DNA from: Adiantum capillus-veneris
Lineage: Eukaryota; Streptophyta; Polypodiopsida; Polypodiales; Pteridaceae
Direction: 5' to 3'
Assembly: GCA_014529385.2 (NCBI GenBank)
Contig: CM043948.1
Location: forward strand, 78,292,291 to 78,356,290
Length of the DNA: 64,000 nt
In this document: positions 11,811 through 23,360 of the stretch, one piece after another
Layout: every line of letters begins with the position of its first letter
Numbering within the stretch: position 1 is the first letter of the stretch
Notes under the pieces: model-generated
Seen by the model: the letters and a program-made list of their open reading frames with translations, nothing else
What the model was told of the DNA's origin: nothing
Database searches by the model: none
Position numbers and translations under genes: made by a program

Positions 11811-12734
11811 TTTTGTTTATTGTTCTAGAGAGAGGTGATTCACAACTTAGCTAAAATGTAATTAGATTAAGAACAGTTAAAACCGAATTAAGAAAAAAGA
11901 TTAGGGTTTCTACAGATTTCCTCTGAGTAAATTTGTGTTTGATGAAAACCTGCTGCATCAGTAGCAAGCAGTAACTTAGGTGTGTTGAGGCCGTGACAAT
12001 GATGGTAACAGATCTGTGTTTGGGAGGTCGCGAGAGCAGTCCTTCTGTTGAAGGTTGTGGCGATGGCTTCGCGTAGATCTATGTGCGCGTCGCAACGATG
12101 GCGTAGAACTGTATGCGTAGGGAGAGAGGGAGAGAGAGAGACAGATAAAGACAAGCTCTGTGTGTGCAGGTTTCTGTGTAGGTTTCGAGCAAGAAACGAG
12201 AGAGAGAAAGAGAGCGATAGCATGGAAAAAATTGTGGTAGAGAGAGAAAGAGAGAGATAAGGTTAGTTAGGTTAGGTTAGAAATTCAAAATTTGAATTTT
12301 GAATGTAGGGGTTGTTCTCACGGGTTTGAAGTCAAGATTACTAGAGTTTCTAAGCTTTGTGCGAAAATGAGACATAGCTCGTCGGCTCCGAACTTGAAAG
12401 AGTTTTTTTTTTTTTTTAAGAGTATGGAAAAAAAAAGGTTGGTGCAAGGCTTTGTCAATGTCCATATCTTTGTAGTAAGAGTGGAATGACACCCATGAAG
12501 CAAAATTTGACTTTAGAATCATAATCTGTATAGTAAAAAATACACTAAAAATAGCTAAATTTTAAAACAATTATCCCAAAAATTGTGCGCATTTTTTTTG
12601 TCCGATATCAATAAGTGTATTTGAAAACCCATTATGAAAAAGTTTTTCGTAGCGTTAAAAAAAAGTTTAATTATTTTTTAAATTTATGCCACTTGCGGAT
12701 ATCCCTTGAATGGCCAAAATTGTTATGAAGACAC
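11811..12734. other. Low-complexity spacer with GA tracts; no gene seen
   Basis: It contains GAGA-rich stretches (about 12,118-12,260) and an A/T-rich part with homopolymer runs. Open frames on both strands are Ser/Leu- or Arg/Glu-rich translations of the GA repeat. It sits in the middle of the satellite between the two divergent genes, so a bidirectional promoter is conceivable, but no clear TATA pair is seen. Confidence 0.4.
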
Positions 12735-14940
12735 CTCAGCCACCCTTGGGCTCACACCATAGGACGGCAATGTTGGAGATCAAGGATGAAAGAGTGCACT
12801 CAGTTCCATTTGAAAATCCTATGTCCTAGGGTTTTCTTCTTCTATCTTGTGAGATCCTTGTGGCCCTACGGTGGCAATGTGAGCTTGTGGACCTAGGGCG
12901 ATAGGGTGGCAATGTATAAGCTCAAGAGCCATAAGTTGCCCTATATTCCATTTGGAAATCCTATGGCCCTAGGGTTTAGGGGCGACAATAGGTAAGCTCC
13001 AATACATAGCCCTATGTTTCAGTTGGAGATCCTATGGCCCTAGGTCCACGACAATGTATAAGCTCAAGAGCCATACGTTACCCTACTTTGTAGCTGGAGA
13101 TACTATGGCCCTAGGGTCATGGGGTGGCAATATGTAAGCTCAAGGGCCATAGGGTGCCACATGTCCCATATGGAAATTCTACTTCCCTAGGGCCATGGGG
13201 TGGCAATGTATAAGCTCAACGGCCATACATTGCCTATGTTCCATTCAGAAATCGTATGGCCCAAGGGTAATGAGGTGGCAACGTATAAGCTCAAGGGCCA
13301 TACATTGCCTATGTTCCATTTGGGAACCCTATGGCCCTAGTGTCATGGGGTGCCACATGTCCCATATAGAGATCCTATGGCCCTAGGGCCATGGGGCTGC
13401 ATTGATATCTTGGCCACCCTTAAACCCACACCCTTGAGCTTAGGGGCCTTAGGTTCTCTTATTATATGTTGTGAGATCTTGTGGCCCTAGGGCCATAGGG
13501 TGGCAATGTATAATCTCAAGGGCCATACATTGCCTATGTTCCATTTGGAAATCCTATGGCCCTAGGGTCATGGGGTGCCACATGTCCCACATAGAGATCC
13601 TATGGCCCTAGGGCCATGGGGCTGCATTGATATCTTGGCCACCCTTGAACCCACACCCTTGAGCTTAGGGGCCTTAGGTTCTCTTATTTGATGTTGTGAG
13701 ATCTTGTGGCCCTAGGGCCATAGGGTGGCAATGTATAAGCTCAAGGGCCATACATTGCCTATGTTCCATTTGGAAATCCTATGGCCCTAGGGTCATGGGG
13801 TGCCACATGTCCCACATAGAGATCCTATGGCCCTAGGGCCATGGGGCTGCATTGATATCTTGGCCACCCTTGAACCCACACCCTTGAGCTTAGGGGCCTT
13901 AGGTTCTCTTATTGTATGTTGTGAGATCTTGTGGCCCTAGGGCCATAGGGTGGCAATGTATATTAAGCTCAAGGGCCATACATTGCCTATGTTCTATTTG
14001 GAAATCCTATGGTCCTTGGGTCATGGGGTGGCAATGTATAAGCTCAAGGGCCATAGGGTGCCACATGTTCCATATAGAGATCCTATGGCACTAGGGCCAT
14101 GGGGCTGAATTGATATCTTGGCCACCTTTGACATCTTGGCCATAGGTTTTCTTTTTTAATGTTTTGAAGTCTTGTGGCCCTAGGGCCATAGGGTGTCAAT
14201 GCTCACACCCTTGGGCTTAGGGCCATAGGTTGTCTTTTTGTATGTTTTGAATTCTTGTGGCCCTAGAGCCAAAGGGTGTCAATGCTCACACCCTTGGGCT
14301 TAGGGCCATAGGTTGTCTTTTTGTATGTTTTTAAGTCTTGTGTCCCTAGGGCCATAGGGTGTCAATGTATAAGCTCAAGGGCCATACGTTGCCCTATGTT
14401 CCATTTGGAAATACTATAGCCCTAGGGTCATGGGGTTTCAATGTATAATCTCAAGGGCCATACATTGTCGTATGTTTCATATGCCAATCCTATGGCCCTA
14501 GGGTCATGGGGTTGCAATGTATAATCTCAAGGTCCATACATTGTCGTATGTTTCATTTGGAGATCTTATGGCCCTAGGGTCATGGGGTGCCATAGGATGT
14601 ACATATACTTGACATGAAACTCCCTATGGCCCTAAGGCCATAGGATGTATATATACTTGACATGAAACTCCGTGAGGTGATCTTGAGGAAAACCCTATGG
14701 CCTTCACGCCTTAGGGAGCTAATATAGAGCAAATATGCTTTATACCGGCATAGAGAGCTATGGCCCTGGGGCCATAGAAAAACAATGAGGGTTTTTTGGA
14801 AACAATGAGGGCGCCTTGTGGTCTAGGGTCCATAGGAAGTCAATATAGATCACAGAGCATATACGATAGAGCATACAGCACAAAGAGATTCTTAGTAGCA
14901 TAGAGGGAACCCTATGACCTTCAGGACACAGGGTGCTTCT
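12735..14940. repeat. Palindromic-core satellite, block 4
   Basis: Repeats of 'ctatggccctagggtcatggggtg' and 'gcaatgtataagctcaagggccata' alternate with 'catgttccatttggaaatc'. The block ends just before the DUF8039-like exon. Its last 250 bp (14,690-14,940) resemble block 3a in reverse orientation. Confidence 0.9.
13397..14104. repeat. Higher-order 225-bp tandem repeat inside block 4
   Basis: The phrase 'ctgcattgatatcttggcc' starts at 13,397, 13,622 and 13,847, exactly 225 bp apart. The first two units are nearly identical and the third is more diverged. Each unit contains two or three palindromic cores, so this is a higher-order repeat formed by recent amplification. Confidence 0.85.
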
Positions 14941-15041
14941 CATGAAACACCCACATACATACTTGTAATGCTTTATGCTACGTAAATCAATATACTCTGC
15001 AAGCGGTTTGTTTAACAATTATTCTTGCAATCTTCTTGCAG

Positions 15042-15676
15042 GTATGGCTAATTTCAATCATGGTGATAGAGTGTGCATGTTTTTAGCGACACAAAAGGTT
15101 TCCATTGGGACTGTATTTGAAATAAATCCAAGTGCATATTGTTTTGGAATGCTTATTGGGGAATGCAATGTATCGGTGTCAGTTGATTTTTGTTTTGAAA
15201 AGAAAGCACTCATCCCTTTTCCAACAATGGATGCATTGACAGTGGAAGATGCTTTTCATAGTATTGTGAAATGGAGTAGTGGGTTGTTGCAGCATATAAA
15301 TGAGATGCAGTACAAAGGGGCTTCTATGAATGAGGCTGACAAAGCAGAAGGAGCATTGGATGCACAATGTAATGTAATGAGCTACAGAGAGGTTTTGAAG
15401 GATAAGAGGGTTCAACTTTGGGATGAAAGAAAAACACATGTAGTAGCCGAAGGGGTTGTCATGTACGTGTGTCCGTTTGAATCTATAAACTTTGGTGAGC
15501 TAGGTGAAGATAACATTGGTATTGGTATCGAAACATCCTATGAAGATGAGGCTACTATTTCTGCAGAAGCTAGTGTATGCAGCATTAATCTATTTTGTTG
15601 GCCTATCAAGAGAGTGACAACTATGGATGGAAAAGAATTGTTATGCTATGCATGCGTTACAAGACATATGCATTAA
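15042..15676 (+). pseudogene. DUF8039-like N-terminal region of a plant transposon protein
   Basis: The exon appears to start after a pyrimidine tract and AG at 15,040-15,041 (tcttcttgcag), with an ATG at 15,044. The first 90 residues fit the DUF8039 pattern as I know it: a turn with GDRVCMF, then IGTVFEINP, then GECNVSVSVDFCF, an 'ALIPFPT' segment, and DAFHSIVKW. DUF8039 is found in plant transposase-associated proteins. The frame stays open to 15,676, but homology to the following segment is in another frame (from about 15,630), so the gene is either spliced or frameshifted here. It belongs with the DUF7869 body directly downstream. Confidence 0.6.
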
Positions 15677-18250
15677 ATCAGTTTATTTGGTAGAGCCTAT
15701 TTCAAAAAAGCGGAAATATTGCTTTGTAAATAGGAAACCAAAAATGTCAGTGAAAGCTTCTAAGAGATCCAATCAAGCATCTCTAGCATCTGTCCAGCTT
15801 GTTTCAACCATAGATTGTTGTTCCAAAAGGTGTTGTCAATATGCCAATCGAGAAACGGTCATGGCTATGCGCAATGAATTTTGGGGACAGAGTTTGCAAA
15901 ATAGAACAAACTATGTGTATGATACAATGTTGACTGCATGGCGTGAGAACAAAACAACTACAAAGACATTCTATGTGTTTTCTTTTAATGGCAGTGAGGT
16001 TTGTAGTAGAGCTTGGTACGAAATTCATGGCATTCCAAAAACTTCATTTTATCGTTACCGTGAACATTTTGAGAATGGGGTTAGACGCTCAGTGCATGGT
16101 AATGATGGTGTCCTGAGAAAAGGAAGAGAACATACAGAAATGGTAAGGGCATTGATGCGCTCTTTTGTTGATGAAAACTCGGAGAGAATGCCACATAAGA
16201 GTAGAACCATGGAAGATGGTACTAGGGAAACTTTGCTTGCAATACCAAACACGTACAAGCAAGTAGACATTTTACATGATGTCAATAAAACACTTGACAG
16301 TATGAGTCTCAAGCCAATGTCTAGCACGACATTCAATAGGATTTGGAATACAGAGTTTACTAATGTGACATTTTAAAAAACAAGTGAGTTCTCCAAATGT
16401 GTTGTGTGTAGTCGGATAAAGTCTCAACTAGAGTCAACAAAGGACGACGAGATGATTGCACGTTTGAAGGATGAACGTCGAATTCACATGTTGCAACAAC
16501 AAAGTTGTAAGAATGTGTACTACACTTGGCGTAAGTTCTCCCAATGGCAAAAGGATAAGTATTTATGCATTATACATGATAAAATGGATCAAAAAAGACA
16601 GCAATACCTAGGTTGCGTGTGAACTCAAAAGATTATGCGAATGCATATCAATTGCAAGTATCACTAACAGGTATGATAACACATGGACATGGTCATGGAA
16701 TGTATGGTCACTTCTCACTTAATGGTCTATGGCCTTCAGATCCCAATGCTACAATTGGTTCCCTTGCATTATGCTTACAAAATTTGGAAAGAACAGAAAA
16801 CCATGGACAAGGAGATTTATGCCATGACGGTATGCCACGCAGCAATGTAACGTTATTCAATGCATTGAACTCAAGGAGAGCTCTAGACCTCCAAAACAAA
16901 ATGAAGCAAGAGCGTGAGAGGAATGCATCAACAATGACACCACCGTTGGCCATCCAGGGATGTAATGAAGAGATTGTACACATACAATCAACTTCCTCTC
17001 AATGTGTTGTGGATACCATATCCACTCCTGTATTTCAAAAATTGCCCTAGAATCTTTTGCTACAACTAGATAATTGTGCAGGAGAGAATAAAAATCGATA
17101 TTTGTTTGCATACTTATCCTTTTTAGTAGCAAAAGGAGTTTTCAAAACCGTGCATTTGGGATTCTTAATGGTGGGTCATACACATGAGGACATAGATGCA
17201 ATGTTTAGTAGATTCTCAGAAAGATTGCAAACAAGAATGACATTCACTTTTCCACATCTGATGAACCATTTTCAAAAATGTGAAAGCTCAGCTCCAGCAC
17301 CATTTTTTATGACACAAGTTCCCGACTTTAAATCCTTTGTGCAAGGGTACATGTGTGACGGACAAGATGCTCTAGTCGGACACTCTTAGCCACTTCAATT
17401 TTGTTTCTATATGCAAGGTGAAGTCCCAGTAATGCAGTACAAAATTCCTCCCAAATCACCCGATTGGATGCCAAAGGAGTCGGGAATTGAGTTGTGGAAA
17501 AAAGATGACCAAGGAAAACAAAAATTACCAACAGGCTGTCCAGATGTGGTACCTATAGCAGACTATGTGAGAGATAGTCCGCTTGTTATTCAAGGGATTA
17601 AGTCATATCTTGAATTTTGGAAAAGATGTTCTCTATTAAAGGGAAAGGACCAGGACTCCACAAAATACATGCAGCCTGTTATCACTTATTGGCAAAACAT
17701 AATCAATGAGCTTGAACAACCAACCAATAAACACATTGGTGAATATACAACATTTTGGCCAAAGACTGTAGGGAGTCATAGAATGCAAGAGATAGAGGAA
17801 GACAGAGATGAGTTTCAAGGATATGAAGAATTGAATGATCACTATGTTGGTCCTCAAAGTGCAAGGCCACAAGAGGCCTTTAGGCCTCAAATTGATGTAA
17901 GAAAAGGGGATCTTGTTCTTGTGAGACCCGCAGATCCTGAATATCCGATATGGCTAGGAGTGGTAGAGTCAAACGTTGATGTAGACAAATCATCTCCTAA
18001 CTACAAGAAAGTTATGATTCAGTATTGGGCACCAAAACATTGAAAACGAAATCCCACAATCCAAGAGTAATATGATGATTGTTGGAAAAAGAGTTGGTGC
18101 TGCAATCTTGCTGACCCAAAGCGTTGGGAGTGTGTTGATACAATTGTATGGTCATGGACTCCAAGATGTGGAAGAATTGCGGAAACAATCAAGATCCCAT
18201 CAAATGTCATGGAGAAGGAACAGGCTAGCTTAATAGGAGAAATTGAATAG
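15627..18250 (+). pseudogene. DUF7869-type RNase H-like transposase, broken
   Basis: The reading runs in one frame to about 16,590 and in a second frame to the TAG at 18,248-18,250. Features in order: a Cys-rich segment (CCSKRCC), RAWYEIHGIPKTSFYRY, PHKSRTMEDG, a CVVC pair, then IIHDKMD (about 16,569-16,589), GMITHGHGHG, QLDNCAGENKN (17,063-17,095), and VGHTHEDIDAMFSRF (about 17,171-17,215). These are the conserved blocks of DUF7869 proteins, a transposase-like RNase H fold; the Asp/His residues there are the likely catalytic set. A C-terminal part (about 17,900-18,040) has LVRPADPEYPIWLG. In-frame stops are at 16,374, 17,048, 17,387, 18,041 and 18,068. One frameshift lies in an A-run at 16,591-16,596, best explained by loss of one A. 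Confidence 0.75.
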
Positions 18251-18300
18251 CATTTCATATCCTACTCATTGTTTTATTTCCCCACCTTATGTATGATTTT

Positions 18301-18476
18301 ATGAAGTATTTTTAAACACCCACATAAAAATAAAAATTATAAAAGGTGTTTCTCAACACCACCATTTTCTTGAGAATCTATCTCTTTTATGAAGTGTTTT
18401 GAAACACCCACATAAAAATAAACATTTCAAAAGGTGTTTCTCAACACCACCATTTTCTTGAGAATCTATCTCTTTG
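18301..18476. repeat. Tandem duplication, 2 x 88 bp, with small hairpins
   Basis: The unit 'atgaagt..ttt.aaacaccc' starts at 18,301 and 18,389. Each copy contains GGTGTT-TCTC-AACACC, a perfect 6-bp stem with a 4-nt loop. It lies just after the DUF7869 gene and may be its transcript end or the element's terminal region. Confidence 0.8.
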
Positions 18477-18582
18477 TCATATTCCCAAATTAAATGAAAA
18501 TTTTCCAAATTTAATGGGAAATAAGAATCCATAGGCGTTGAAATTAGTCCCAAAGTTGTGGGATTTTCCCATTTCATCTAAA

Positions 18583-19109
18583 ATGATGTTGTATCAAGAT
18601 TTTTTAGTAGCTTATGACAATAAAGGAAGGCGCTATCCACCTCAGTCTATTAGCTTTGGAGACTTGGCATTGTTTGAGGAGCCATCTATCCCATATGCTT
18701 GGAGAATTCGTTCATTTCAAAAGAGGCATTGTTGTCAATGATCTCTATAGATCTTTGAAAGCACATCACGTGCACACCATCTACATTTTTTAGCAATTGC
18801 TAGCCATCACTTGGATCCAAAAGGTTCAAATTTGAGGAAACCACTATGGGAGTTTGCAGGCATTGTGAGCCTACATTTGCATCCACTACCTTTTAGAGAT
18901 GAGGATTCATATAGAGATTTCATCATACGGTCATCTAGTTGAAGCCCCGAGAGGATCCTCTATCTTTGAGGAGTTATTTGATGATTTTTAGATTCCAGCT
19001 TTTTCCCTGTCATTTTGGTTTAGATCTGGCCTCACTACATTTTTCCCATTGTGGCATGGTACTTTGGCATCTATCAAGCCTTCCCTTGGCAATTTTCTCA
19101 ATGGCATCA
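18583..19109 (+). mobile_element. R1 LTR-family internal region, copy I, left part
   Basis: This matches the internal part of R1 seen at 24,240-24,660 and 60,990-61,420: a degenerate frame with DFLVAYDNKGRRYPPQSI and FGDLALFEEPS, then KPLWEFAGIV. I do not recognise the protein. The copy is cut at 19,109 by the 4,251-bp element and resumes at 23,361. Confidence 0.65.
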
Positions 19110-20076
19110 TGTGAGGTCCCCAACCCGCCAATACCAAGATCGGGATGGGATCCTTGACAGGTCTCTAGGTCTGAAAAATCCGAGTCTCTAAACAAGAAAA
19201 ATCCAAGGAATAGACCTTTACCATTGACAATGTCTTGGGTCTATAACCTTAGAAGAAGACCTAGTCCTATCTCGCAACGAAAACAGGACAACGTATTAAA
19301 AGTCCAAAAAACTATTTCGGCCCTAAAACTGCCACAATTGGGCTAAGGTATCATCAACCAACGTTTTTTTCTCCCTAACAGATGTGGAGGCACAGCCGCT
19401 GGTGACTCCTCTTCCAAGTGAAGAAGTTTTCTAAACGTCTTAGTGCGCAAGGATGGATAGTTACCTGACTAATCAGATCCACTCGTCCATGATTGACAAC
19501 CTTAGTCAATCCCCACTTACCACCCCGCACTCGAACATGATTCATTTTCTTTTCTAATTACTATCACTTTGTTTTAACATTTAAAATAATGGTTTCTTTT
19601 AATGTTCCATCATAGTAATTTCTTCAATCAATTATTAAAGACAGCATTGAAAGCATTCTTTTAGAAAATAGACATCTTTAAACTTATGACAGGGTACTGT
19701 CAATCAAAACATTGTCCATAATAATCGTGACCAGTACTCTTCTTGTCTCAAGATCACCTAAGGGTGAAAAAACGGCACCCATTCTTTATTCATAATCCGG
19801 AGTGGATAAAACCCAACCCAAGGTTCCGGGTGCCCATATACCAAACCAGTTGCCCATACAACCGGGCGGCTCCCCTAGGATAAAAAAAGGTATCCTAACT
19901 TATGTAGAAACATCAACACATGACACGGAGTAGAAACTCAACGTTCATGGGGGTAACCGACTTATCCGTGGCTAGAAAGCCAATCATTATCATCAATTTA
20001 TACTAAGGAGTCGGAGGCATCTTGAGACAAGCTGTCTTAAGGATGATCAATCATATCTTTCCTAATTCAACCAGTT

Positions 20077-20391
20077 TTAACCCAAACAATTCTTTCCTAC
20101 ATTATAAACAAATGCACGTTGGAAGCTACCTTCCGTTTTCAGCCAGTTTATCCTTCCTAATCTTACGTATGGAATGCTAACTTTAAAATGAACTTTAAAA
20201 GATTTTAAGTGAACAAAAATAGAAATCCACCTAGACTGCTCGTGCATGTGCTGTGGTCCGGGAGCCCGTAGACTTTTCTCTGTTGGCCTATGGCTAGGCC
20301 CAACCTCATGGTCATTAGTGGCCTTATTTCTTTTGTTGCTAACATCCTCTTTCTCTATAAGAGGATTTCCCCTGGTTCTCTTTGGAGCCAT
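20077..20391 (-). CDS. Unknown basic protein frame inside the 4.25-kb element
   Basis: A 104-codon frame starts MAPKRTRGNPLIEKED. It has a basic, nuclear-signal-like N-terminus, then a Pro/His-rich stretch. It lies downstream of the minus-strand TATA box on the far side of the tandem array. I do not recognise it. It could be a short exon or chance; weak support. Confidence 0.25.
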   Translation of the reverse strand: MAPKRTRGNPLIEKEDVSNKRNKATNDHEVGPSHRPTEKSLRAPGPQHMHEQSRWISIFVHLKSFKVHFKVSIPYVRLGRINWLKTEGSFQRAFVYNVGKNCLG

Positions 20392-20869
20392 GTCGACAGC
20401 CTTATAAAAAGACTTAACCCATTAGAAGTTTAATTGAATAATCTTCTTTTTCCTTTTTTACCCAAAAATAAGGATTTTTGGAGTAAGTAGGTATGTTTAA
20501 TAGTAAATTTGATGAGATATTCCTCCTGTAACTTATTTATGCTACAAGTAATTTCCCATAATTACCATTTAATTTGGGAAGTCCTTTAACTAGGTTTCTC
20601 CTTAGTCTATCTTCCATTTTAACCTTAGTAGATTATAAATTTATATATGCTAATGGGTTACTCTTCCTAAATTGTAATTGAATATGTTCTACCTTTAGTA
20701 ATTTTCATAAATTTGATTAATAACCTTTTCTCCTATACTTATGGTCTAAGTTAGGTAAAATTATACTGATAGTAATTTATTATACCATCCATTTATGCTG
20801 AGGTAATTTTCCCACCCTTCAATAGTGATTTTGGACCTCAAGTATTTATTTGGTAATTAGATAAATTTG

Positions 20870-22450
20870 TTTACTAATTTCCCTTGTCTATTTTATACGA
20901 AAAGTCTATTACTTTTATTGAAGATAAATACCTAAACTATTTATTTGAGATTGGGGTATTTAATGTGGATTCCTCAAGGTGTGTTCTACCTCTGATATTT
21001 ATATCAAAGGTTTTTGGATTAATTTCCTAGATTCTACCTTTTATTTTCCCCTCAAAATAATGTACTTTTACTAGGATAATTAGGTAAAATAATTATCTGA
21101 GAGTAAAATAATTATCATGGGTTCCCTAAGGTATAATTGACCTTTGATAAATAACTCAAGACATTTTGAATCAATTTAATAATTTCTCCCTTTTAATTTG
21201 TCCTAAAAACAAAGTAATTCTACTAAAGTAATTAGGTAAATTAATTATCCGAGATTGACATAACTATCACGGGTTTCCTAACATATATTTAACCTTTGAT
21301 AAATAAATCAAGTCATTTTGAGTCTAATTGCTAATTTTTCCTATTAAATTTGTCCTAAAAATAGAGTATTTCTGCTAAAGTAACTATATACATTAACTAT
21401 CTGAGCTTCACATAAATATCATGGATTTCTCATCATATAATTAACCTCTAATAAATAACTCAAGGTTTTTTGAGTCTAATTCCTATTTTCCTATTTTTAA
21501 TTTGTCCTAAAAATAGAGTATCTCTGCAAAATTAATTAGATAAATTAATTATATAATATTCACATAACTATCACGGGTTTTATAACATATAATTAACCAC
21601 CGATAAATAGCTCAAATTGATTTGAGTCCATTTACTAATTCTCCCTATTTAATTTGTCCTAAAAACAGACTATTTCTACTAAAGTAATTAGACAAATTAA
21701 TTATCTGGGCTTGACATAATTATCACACGTTTCCTAACATTTAATTAACCTCTGATAGATAACTCAAATCAATTTGAATCCATTTGCTGATTTCCCCTAT
21801 TTATTTTGTCCTAAAAATAGAGTATTTCTGTTAAAGTAATTAGATAAATGAATTATCTGATCTTGACCTAATTATCACAGGTTCCCTAACATGTAGTTAA
21901 CCTTTGAAAAACAACTCAAATGAATTTGAATCCCTTTGCTAATTTCCCCTATTTGATTTGTCCTAAAAACAGAGTATTTCTGCTAAAGTAGTTAGAAATT
22001 TTTAAGTACATGGGCTTGACATAATTATCACCGGCTCACTACCATATGATTAACCACTGATAAATAACTCAAAGCATTTTGAATCAATTTACTAATTTTG
22101 CCTATTTAATTTGTCTTTAAAACATAGTATTTCTGCTAAAGTAAAAAGGTAAATTAATAATTTGAGCTTAACATAATTATCATAGGTTCCCTAACATATA
22201 ATTAACCATTGATAAATAACTCAAAGCATTTTGAATCAATTTACTAATTTCTCTTAAAAAAAGAGTATTTCTGCTAAAGTAATTAGGTAAATTAATTGTC
22301 TGAGATTGAAATAATTTTCACGGCTTCCCTAATATATAATTAGCTAGGGATAAATAGCTCAAATCATTTTGAATCAATTTGATTATTTTCCCTTTTAATT
22401 TTCTCAAAAAAACAGTGTAATTCTGCCTAATTAGTTAGGAAAATTACTCA
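20870..22450. repeat. Degenerate tandem array, about 150-bp unit, around ten copies
   Basis: The phrase 'ttaatttgtcctaaaaacagagtatttctgctaaagtaatt' recurs near 21,195, 21,345, 21,500, 21,653, 21,807, 21,955, 22,110, 22,250 and 22,398, with more diverged copies to the left. Each is followed by 'ttaattatctgagcttgacataattatcac' and 'ttaacctttgataaataactcaa'. The array is AT-rich and non-coding, and lies wholly inside the 4.25-kb element. Confidence 0.85.
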
Positions 22451-22863
22451 GAAAATTATAGGATAATTTTCCTAGCTTAATGACTGTCTAATGCAACTCT
22501 AATAATTACCTTAACTTAAATCTAAGCTTAATTAATATATTTTCCATTCATTTATGGTTAATTTGGCTAATTTTAGCCATACTATGATAGGATAATTAAT
22601 TAGCTTAACATTTCCAAGCTTAATTACAACAATCAGCAGATAATATTTAATTAAGAGAGGTTTTATGAGTAGACATATGCCTAATCTTTAATTTATTAAC
22701 AAAATAGATTAATCTAGCCTTGCTAATTAAGAAGGATTAGGCTAATTACCATTTAGGTTAATCAACTAGAGCTTAATCTCTAGTGATTTCTGCGTAGCAT
22801 TCTCTCTAGATGAGAGAGAGTGTGTCAAGGCTCCGAGTCTGTTAATTTGTGAAGCAAGGGGTC

Positions 22864-22873
22864 CTATTTATAG
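22864..22873 (-). promoter_or_regulatory. TATA box of the 4.25-kb element
   Basis: On the minus strand the sequence reads CTATAAATAG followed by GACCCC, a good plant TATA context. Transcription would start near 22,835-22,842, just before a small GA/CT hairpin at 22,801-22,820. Confidence 0.55.
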
Positions 22874-23360
22874 TTTTTTCGCACTCACAATCTCTTCACA
22901 GGCCCGAAAAAGCAGTTGCTTGTAGCTCAAGCAGCCCTATAGCTCTAGATGGCACCCCTTGCTTCTAATGAGTCCCTGGCAGGTCAGTGATGACCCTCCC
23001 ATTACCTGCCAGCTTTTAAAACGTCAATTCTGCTATATTTTGACCTATTTTTGCTTAATTCATAAAATATCTTTTAAATATTTGGGAGGCCTTTAATAAA
23101 GTCTATGCTTAAATGTTTACTGCAACCCTTCAATTTTTCTTAATAATTTAATTTACATTCAATCTTCTGGAAGGACTAGCAGGGTCAGTTTTTGTCCGAA
23201 TTTAATCCGAAAATTTATGGCCCGGGTTTGCCGTGCTTAAGATTCCAAAAATACCAATATTTGCCATGGTCGGGCAATTCTACATTGCTTTTTCAATAAT
23301 CATATCAATTTGATTAAGCTTTATACAATCTTTAAGGTTTCATAAACTGAAAACCTTACA

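Larger units (their letters stand above)
19110..23360 (-). mobile_element. 4,251-bp LTR-type insertion with CATCA target duplication (giant solo LTR?)
   Basis: It starts TGTGAGGTCC and ends ACCTTACA, flanked by CATCA at 19,105-19,109 and 23,361-23,365. The R1 sequence it interrupts continues on both sides, by comparison with the uninterrupted R1 near 61,530. A 5-bp duplication and TG...CA ends are typical of LTR retrotransposon integration. The first and last 300 bp are not copies of each other, so it is not a short-LTR element; a single very long LTR is the simplest reading. A TATA box on the minus strand (22,864-22,873) and its position favour minus-strand orientation. No gag or pol domain is seen. 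Confidence 0.75.

Noticed and set aside
1-14940. CRISPR-like array of regularly spaced repeats
   Set aside because: The spacers are repeats themselves and the spacing varies; the context is a plant nuclear satellite.
19400-19412. TGGTGACTCC, like a gypsy primer site
   Set aside because: It lies inside the 4.25-kb element 290 bp from one end, and no matching LTR precedes it at the other end. It is probably chance.
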